A stretch of 46,584 nt of DNA, taken from NCBI GenBank assembly GCA_015064285.1, contig SVSN01000017.1, forward strand, positions 1-46,584, read 5' to 3'. A program made the translations under genes and the position numbers. Positions 41,905 to 46,584 of the stretch are shown here, piece after piece. The notes beneath the pieces were generated by a model that saw nothing but the letters and a program-made list of their open reading frames with translations, had not been told where the DNA came from and did no database searches. This DNA comes from Oscillospiraceae bacterium. Its GTDB lineage: Bacteria; Bacillota; Clostridia; Oscillospirales; CAG-272. Position 1 is the stretch's first letter; each line of letters opens with the position of its first letter.

Positions 41905-43584
41905 ATGGACAAGATACAGAACACACCCTTTGACGGGGAAACCTTTGCCGGTACCATGCTGGAGCCGCTGTTTTACTTTGCCATGAGCCGTACCAGAGAC
42001 GAAAACGAAACGTCTGCCCTGGTCAGCGACATTGCGGAAGCAGTACTTGCAGCATTGGGAAAAGGCAAAACACCTGCAGACCCACAGGCATGGGTATGGG
42101 CCGTTGCGAAAAACCGGTACGCCCGGTATGTGAAGAACCGGATCCGGGAAAGAGAACGGACAGTATCCATTGCCATGGACGAGGGAGACTTTGATCTGCC
42201 GGATACGGACGAAACACCGGAAGAACGGCTTCTCTTATCGGAAGAGGAAGCACAGAAAAACGAAACACTGGCAAAGCTCAGAGAAACCCTTGCCCATATC
42301 CGTTCCGACTGGCGGCAGGTGCTGGTGGCTTACTACATGGAAAACCGCCCCATCCGGGAAATCGCGGCTTCTCTCGGTCTGCCGGAGGGTACGGTGAAAA
42401 CCAAATTGTACCAGAGCCGGAAATATTTGAAAGAAGGTATTTTTATGGCACGCACATACGGAAAACTGAGCTATGCACCGGAAAACGTAAACTTCTCCAT
42501 GAGCGGATACACCCTGGACCAGCGTCCGTGGAGCATCATCACCCACAAGCTGCACAAGAACATCCTGCTGGCGGCATACCGCACCCCGTCCACGGCGGAA
42601 GATCTGGCCATGGAGCTGGGAATCGCCCTGCCCTACATGGAGGACGAACTGGAATTTCTGGTACGCGAAACCCTGCTTGTGAAAAACGGGGACAGGTATG
42701 AAACCGGGTTTATGATTCTCTCGGCGGACGCACAGGCGAAAATGCAGGAGAATCTGGCAAAAATCACGCCTAAGGTAACAGAGCTACTGACAAAAGCGGT
42801 GGAAGTACGCCGGTTTGATCCGATCTTTGCTGGTTTCAGGTGGCACGGCGGTTATGTACCGGAAGAGGAAATCCGCTGGGTCAAGCTGATGCAGGAAGCA
42901 GACCGGATCGGTTGGGAAACCTACAGCAAGGACACGCCAGACAGCCATGAACTGCCTGAACGTCCCAACGGCAGATGGAACCTGCTTGGTTATGAAGATT
43001 ATGACTCGCTTCCTTTTGTTGGCCAGCACGGCATTATGGACACGGAGGGCAGAGAGTTCATCGATTTCTCCCAGTTTAAGTTCAACTGGAACAACATTTC
43101 CTACCGCACACCGCTTCATCTGGATTACGCGGAAGGCGAAACACTGAAGGCTGTGTGTCTGGGTGAACCTCTGACGGAAGAAAACCGCAGACATATTCAG
43201 ACTCTGCTGGACGCCGGTTATATCAAAGCGGATGGCGACGGATATTCCCCCTCCCTGTTCGTGGAATACCAGACCGTCATCAACGAGAACCTCTCCCGGC
43301 TGGAAGCTGAAAATCCTGCCGCTTATGCCGAATGGGAAGGCAGACTGAACGCTCTGACTGACGAAGCTATTGCTCTCGTGCAGTCCCACACGGATTTCTG
43401 CCGTGGCGTGATTGCCGCAGAGGTACCGGATTTCCTGAAGGACAACCAGTTCCAGCAGAATTTCGCCCTCTCCAACGGTGTCAACCTCCGTGGTGCGGTA
43501 TTCACGGAAGCCATCAGAACCGGCTGGCTGACCTATAACCCCGAAACCTCCTCCCAGTCTCTTGGCGCATATATCCGGTTCTGA
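41905..43584 (+). CDS. ECF-like sigma factor fused to a large unrecognised soluble C-terminal region
   Basis: 559 residues; AAAGGAGG lies 9 nt before the ATG. Residues about 17-90 look like a degenerate sigma region 2 (PQAWVWAVAKNRYARYVKNR). Residues 120-178 are a good region 4 with helix-turn-helix RPIREIAASLGLPEGTVKTKLYQSRKYLKEG. Residues about 215-270 look like a winged helix (LLAAYRTPSTAEDLAMELGI, then ELEFLVRETLLVKNGDRY). The last 290 residues are Trp/Tyr-rich, have no membrane segment and match nothing I know. Typical ECF factors have about 170-200 residues and a separate membrane anti-sigma; none is seen here. The tail may sense a signal or hold the sigma part inactive. The gene stands alone, divergent from pnuC. 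Confidence 0.8.
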   Translation: MDKIQNTPFDGETFAGTMLEPLFYFAMSRTRDENETSALVSDIAEAVLAALGKGKTPADPQAWVWAVAKNRYARYVKNRIRERERTVSIAMDEGDFDLPDTDETPEERLLLSEEEAQKNETLAKLRETLAHIRSDWRQVLVAYYMENRPIREIAASLGLPEGTVKTKLYQSRKYLKEGIFMARTYGKLSYAPENVNFSMSGYTLDQRPWSIITHKLHKNILLAAYRTPSTAEDLAMELGIALPYMEDELEFLVRETLLVKNGDRYETGFMILSADAQAKMQENLAKITPKVTELLTKAVEVRRFDPIFAGFRWHGGYVPEEEIRWVKLMQEADRIGWETYSKDTPDSHELPERPNGRWNLLGYEDYDSLPFVGQHGIMDTEGREFIDFSQFKFNWNNISYRTPLHLDYAEGETLKAVCLGEPLTEENRRHIQTLLDAGYIKADGDGYSPSLFVEYQTVINENLSRLEAENPAAYAEWEGRLNALTDEAIALVQSHTDFCRGVIAAEVPDFLKDNQFQQNFALSNGVNLRGAVFTEAIRTGWLTYNPETSSQSLGAYIRF

Positions 43585-43590
43585 CAAACG

Positions 43591-43628
43591 AAACAGCGGA
43601 CTCCCACCAAACGGGAAATCCGCTGTTT
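43591..43628. terminator. Terminator after the sigma-fusion gene
   Basis: AAACAGCGGA and TCCGCTGTTT form a 10-bp stem with an inner TCCC/GGGA pairing; TTTTT follows. It lies between convergent genes. Confidence 0.9.
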
Positions 43629-43631
43629 TTT

Positions 43632-43661
43632 TATTCTTAATTCTTTATTCTTAACTCTTAA
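43632..43661. repeat. Tandem TTAAGAATA-type repeat abutting the thuA stop
   Basis: Minus strand, directly after TAA: TTAAGAGTTAAGAAT, then AAAGAATTAAGAAT. The unit TTAAGAATT is the same as in the outer arms of the element at 40585-40954. Confidence 0.5.
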
Positions 43662-44372
43662 TTACTCAACAACCTTCGGAACCCAGCCGTACTTGTAGGG
43701 TTCAGCCTTGGGAGTATATGCCCATGCGGCAGCGTTGATCAACACCTTCTGCACTTCCTTGTTGTAGTAGGTGGGGCAGGTTTCGTGACCGGGACGGAAA
43801 TAGAAAATCTTGCCGCGGCCTCTCTTGAAGGTACAGCCGGAACGGAATACTTCCCCGCCGGAGAACCAGGAGATAAACAGCAGTTCATCCGGTTCCGGAA
43901 TCAGGAAATGTTCCCCATAGGTTTCTTCGTGTTCCAGAATGATCTTTTCGTCGATACCCTGTACGATGGGATGGCTCTGTTCCACAACCCACAGGATTTC
44001 CTTGTCACCGGATTCACGCCACTTCAGCTGACCGGAGGGAGTACCACACAGCTTCTGGAAAATCTTGGAAGCATGGCCGGAATGGAGCACTACCATACCC
44101 ATGCCTTCCATCACCCGGTTGTATACCTTCTGCACCACTTCGTCCGGTACGTCGCCGTGGCGCATATGGCCCCACCAGAACAGTACGTCGGTATTCGCCA
44201 ACACTTCGTCGGTCAGACCAGCTTCCGGCATATCCAGAGTAGCGGTGCCTACATCATACCCGGCTTCCTGCAGAAAACCGGCTACAACGGTGTGAATCCC
44301 ATCGGGATAGATAGCCTTTACGGCTTCATCGGTCTTTTCGTGGGCAAATTCGTTCCATACAGTGATTCTCAT
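43662..44372 (-). CDS. ThuA-like (trehalose utilisation) domain protein
   Basis: 236 residues from the ATG at 44372 (AAAGGA about 7 nt upstream). ThuA fold features: ITVWNEFAHEKTDEAVKAIYPDGIH, DVLFWWGHMRHGDVP, VVLHSGHASKIF, and GRGKIFYFRPGHETCPTYYN. It has a glutamine-amidotransferase-like fold without the catalytic Cys, and members act with Gfo/Idh/MocA enzymes on disaccharides, for example the ThuAB pair that oxidises trehalose to 3-keto forms. The preceding gene is such an oxidoreductase, 40 bp away, which supports a joint role. The exact sugar is unknown. Confidence 0.9.
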   Translation of the reverse strand: MRITVWNEFAHEKTDEAVKAIYPDGIHTVVAGFLQEAGYDVGTATLDMPEAGLTDEVLANTDVLFWWGHMRHGDVPDEVVQKVYNRVMEGMGMVVLHSGHASKIFQKLCGTPSGQLKWRESGDKEILWVVEQSHPIVQGIDEKIILEHEETYGEHFLIPEPDELLFISWFSGGEVFRSGCTFKRGRGKIFYFRPGHETCPTYYNKEVQKVLINAAAWAYTPKAEPYKYGWVPKVVE

Positions 44373-44412
44373 ATGTTTTCCTTTCTGCCGGATCGGCATA
44401 CAAGTAAATTTT

Positions 44413-45471
44413 TCACAGATTTTTCCAGCAGCCTTCTGCATCGGCTTCCAGAATGGCATCCAGCAGATGCTGATTTCTCACGCCATCCGCAATAGTTGCG
44501 TTCCAGCCGTCACCCTGCCCCTGCATTTCATCGCCGAAGCATTTCATCTGGCTGACATAGTATTCCCCTGGGATTTCCAGCGGTACATATTTGTCTCCGG
44601 TGGCTTCTTCACAGATTTCCAGCTCGCATTTGCCCGGTTCTCTGTCCAGATGATACACCAGTGCCGCCTTGTCTCCGTAGATTTCCATTCTCTGATAGTT
44701 CCCCCGTCCTCTGCAGAACCGGGAAATCTGGAACACGGCCGAAATCCCGCCGTCCATAGCCGCCAGAATGTTGGAGTAGTCGTCCACATCCACGTTCCCC
44801 ATACCGGAACCGTCCGGGAGACGCCGTTTATGCATAATAGTACCCAGATGGGCGCTGACTCTGGTATACTGCTGCCCGGTCACAAACTGCGCCAGATCCA
44901 GCCCGTGACAGCCCAGATCCCCTAGCGCGCCGGAAGCCGCAACAGATTTTACAAACCGCCAAACCAGCGGACAGTTTTTGTCCTCCAGCCCCCAACCCTG
45001 ATAATACTGCATACTCACATGGTGAAGCTTGCCCAGTCTGCCGGATTCGATCAGGGCTTTGGCATATCTGGCCGCCGCCTGATACCGGTAGCTGAAATAT
45101 ACCATGCTGCGCACCCCTGCTTTTTCGGTAGCCGCCAGCAGGGAATCTGCCTGTATGCTGTCCATAGTGATGGGCTTTTCCAATCCGTAGGACTTCCCCG
45201 TAGCACAGGCCGCCATAGCAATCTCCCAATGAACATCATTGGGTGTGGAGATGTCCACCACATCCACATCGGGACATGCAATCAGGTCGCGGTAGTCGGT
45301 AAAGCAGTGATCTTCTGGAATCCCGTACTGCGCCGCCCGCTCAGCCAGTCTCTTCGGATCGATATCGCATAGAGCAACCAGTTCCGTATTGTCGGCGCCG
45401 CGGATTCCGGGGATATGCACGCCGCCGGAAATCCCGCCCAGACCAACAGAACCCACTCGGATAACAGCCAT
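44413..45471 (-). CDS. Gfo/Idh/MocA family oxidoreductase
   Basis: 352 residues; GGAGG lies 7 nt before the ATG. N-terminal Rossmann fold VGSVGLGGISGGVHIPGI with ALCDIDPKRLAE, the EKPITMD signature (catalytic Lys), then the alpha/beta domain with GALGDLGCHGLDLAQFVTG (conserved Asp and His). These enzymes oxidise or reduce sugars and inositols with NAD(P). Paired with the ThuA-like gene downstream. Own promoter and operator-like palindrome upstream suggest substrate-controlled expression. Confidence 0.93.
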   Translation of the reverse strand: MAVIRVGSVGLGGISGGVHIPGIRGADNTELVALCDIDPKRLAERAAQYGIPEDHCFTDYRDLIACPDVDVVDISTPNDVHWEIAMAACATGKSYGLEKPITMDSIQADSLLAATEKAGVRSMVYFSYRYQAAARYAKALIESGRLGKLHHVSMQYYQGWGLEDKNCPLVWRFVKSVAASGALGDLGCHGLDLAQFVTGQQYTRVSAHLGTIMHKRRLPDGSGMGNVDVDDYSNILAAMDGGISAVFQISRFCRGRGNYQRMEIYGDKAALVYHLDREPGKCELEICEEATGDKYVPLEIPGEYYVSQMKCFGDEMQGQGDGWNATIADGVRNQHLLDAILEADAEGCWKNL

Positions 45472-45502
45472 AATGTTCCCTCCGTTTGTACCGGTTTGTT
45501 TG

Positions 45503-45517
45503 GTGATATTGTATCAC
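45503..45517. promoter_or_regulatory. Operator-like palindrome over the oxidoreductase -10 box
   Basis: GTGATA, 3 bp, TATCAC overlaps the -10 element at 45508-45513. A repressor bound here would block the operon; no regulator gene lies beside it in the window. Confidence 0.45.
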
Positions 45518-45536
45518 ACCCATCGGAAAAGTGCAA
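45508..45536 (-). promoter_or_regulatory. Promoter of the oxidoreductase-thuA operon
   Basis: Minus strand TTGCAC (45536-45531), 17-bp spacer, TACAAT (45513-45508). Confidence 0.7.
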
Positions 45537-45585
45537 GTGAAAACAGGAAATATATAAAATAAATCTGTGTGAACCGATAAAAAAC

Positions 45586-45614
45586 AGAGACGGATGCATG
45601 ACACACCCGTCTCT
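45586..45614 (-). terminator. Terminator after the surface protein gene
   Basis: Minus strand AGAGACGG and CCGTCTCT form an 8-bp stem with a 13-nt loop; TGTTTTTT follows, 18 nt after the stop. Confidence 0.85.
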
Positions 45615-45631
45615 CATTGACAAATTATGTT

Positions 45632-46584
45632 TTATCTCTTTTTGCTCAGCATATAACCTGCTGCGGAAACGATAGCGGCAACAGCTGCTACAACGCCCAT
45701 ATCAAAGGTCTGGGGAGCGCTGCCTGCTGCTACTTCTTCTACAACACCGGCTTCCACATCGTCAGCACCCATAGCCAGGGTCAGGATTGCGGTCTTGCCT
45801 GCTCTTGCAGTCCATACGCCGCCGAAGTCAAATCCCTTCAGGGTGTCCTTGGCAGCCAGGTCAGTCAGTTCAGCATCGGTGCGGGACAGGAATACAACGT
45901 CATCGGTATTGGCAAAACAGTCGGTAGCGTCAACAGGAGCGGATGCATCTGCAACGGAAGCAGTGGAGTTGATCATCAGACCGTTCTGTACTTCTACAGT
46001 ACCACCGGTGATCTGGCCGAACAGAGAACCTGCAGTACCAGCTTTAACAGTGAGGTTTTCAGTCTGAATGTTCTTCATGGTGAATACGTCGCTGTCGTTC
46101 AGAACCTGCAGCTTACCTGCAATACCGCCGGCATTGCCTGCGTTACCGGTAACAGTACCGGAAACATAGCAGTTTTCAAAGGTGATGAGTTCATTTTCAA
46201 CATTTACTCTGGCAAAACCGATGATACCGCCGGTTTCAACGATGGCACCTTCCACAGAACCGTTGATGAAAGCAATGTTCTTGAAGTTCAGAGCCTTGTC
46301 AATCTTGGCGTAACCTACCACGCCGCCGACACCTTCGTCCTGACGGGTTGCAGTGCTCTTTACATGGGAGTTGATAACTGTGATATTTTCAAATGCAGTA
46401 ACAACCTTACTCATGTAACCGACAACGATACCCAGGGAAGAACCTTCAATGTAGGATACACTGGCGTTTTCGAAGGTCAGGTTCTTCACGGAACCGCCGC
46501 GGAGAGTACCGATGAAACCGGTGTTGCCGTGGCCTGCGGTATTGGTGAGAGCGAAGTTCTTGATGGTGGGAGCTGCGCCTTCCA
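45632..46584 (-). CDS. Repeat-rich surface protein with PQTFD sorting-like tail, 3' part (partial)
   Basis: The frame is open through the right edge of the window, so only the last 317 residues are present. The body consists of GLUG-like repeats: a beta-strand with FxNxxV, then a Gly-rich turn (GVGGVVGYAKI, TGGIIGFARV, AGGIAGKLQ), as in extracellular beta-helix proteins. The end is AAGSAPQTFDMG, a hydrophobic stretch of about 15 residues and the positive tail SKKR. This is the plan of a sortase signal (PxTG, membrane segment, Arg/Lys), but with TF where TG is expected. No sortase gene lies in the window. Likely secreted and attached to the envelope. Confidence 0.85.
   Translation of the reverse strand, partial: EGAAPTIKNFALTNTAGHGNTGFIGTLRGGSVKNLTFENASVSYIEGSSLGIVVGYMSKVVTAFENITVINSHVKSTATRQDEGVGGVVGYAKIDKALNFKNIAFINGSVEGAIVETGGIIGFARVNVENELITFENCYVSGTVTGNAGNAGGIAGKLQVLNDSDVFTMKNIQTENLTVKAGTAGSLFGQITGGTVEVQNGLMINSTASVADASAPVDATDCFANTDDVVFLSRTDAELTDLAAKDTLKGFDFGGVWTARAGKTAILTLAMGADDVEAGVVEEVAAGSAPQTFDMGVVAAVAAIVSAAGYMLSKKR

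Noticed and set aside
1-46584. CRISPR arrays, tRNA or rRNA genes, prophage or transposase genes
   Set aside because: None seen on either strand; no regularly spaced repeats, no cloverleaf, no integrase-like proteins.

Overview
The window reads as a piece of a Gram-positive, anaerobic Clostridia-type chromosome, possibly Oscillospirales-like (inference; no rRNA or tRNA is present to confirm it). The signs are a class III (oxygen-sensitive) ribonucleotide reductase, a GatCAB amidotransferase, a lipoteichoic-acid-synthase-type protein, a MurE with the meso-diaminopimelate DNPR motif, a PASTA-bearing class B PBP, strong AGGAGG ribosome binding sites and classical -35/-10 promoters with 17-bp spacers.

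Layout. 1-5.9 kb: 3' end of an LtaS-like gene, nrdD with a perfect promoter and a NrdR-like palindrome, then a convergent aldo/keto reductase with an XRE regulator. 5.9-20.6 kb: a complete minus-strand division and cell wall (dcw) cluster, mraZ-rsmH-ftsL-pbp(spoVD-like)-murE-murF-mraY-ftsW-murG-divIB-ftsZ, with no murD, murC, murB or ftsA. 21-25.3 kb: minus-strand nfo-gatC-gatA-gatB. 25.3-34.2 kb: a YihY membrane protein (+), then minus-strand units ftsK-tmk and DJ-1/5-FCL/CPBP protease/mltG. 34.4-37.2 kb: two half-size TauE/SafE genes (+) and a coupled NagD-like/PHP pair (-). 37.5-40.6 kb: a G5-3D cell-wall protein and a serine hydrolase (+). 40.6-43.6 kb: an intergenic element with nested inverted repeats, pnuC (-) with a structured leader, and a large sigma-factor fusion (+). 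43.7-46.6 kb: ThuA and a Gfo/Idh/MocA oxidoreductase, then the 3' end of a repeat-rich surface protein with an unusual PQTFD sorting-like tail.

How the parts fit. Most of the window builds the envelope and divides the cell. MurE, MurF, MraY and MurG make lipid II, FtsW and the PBP polymerise it, FtsL and DivIB scaffold the septum, FtsZ drives the ring, MltG trims glycan strands and FtsK clears DNA from the septum. Several of these membrane proteins carry long, disordered, R/Q/P-rich cytoplasmic extensions not usual for their families. NrdD and Tmk supply DNA precursors. The right end looks more accessory: sugar or NAD-precursor handling, surface protein and repeat elements.

Most notable observations: (1) mltG seems to start at an ACG codon with an ideal ribosome binding site and an 87-codon open extension; (2) a sigma factor fused to about 380 residues of unrecognised soluble sequence, divergent from pnuC; (3) nested inverted repeats between two convergent genes, whose outer arms overlap both stop codons; (4) a pnuC leader with mutually exclusive hairpins and an 11-bp direct repeat; (5) a surface protein ending in PQTFD instead of a canonical TG sorting motif; (6) shared disordered tails across the divisome; (7) a divergent GatC with a CX3CX3C cluster. 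No complete defence system, CRISPR array, prophage or transposase is visible.
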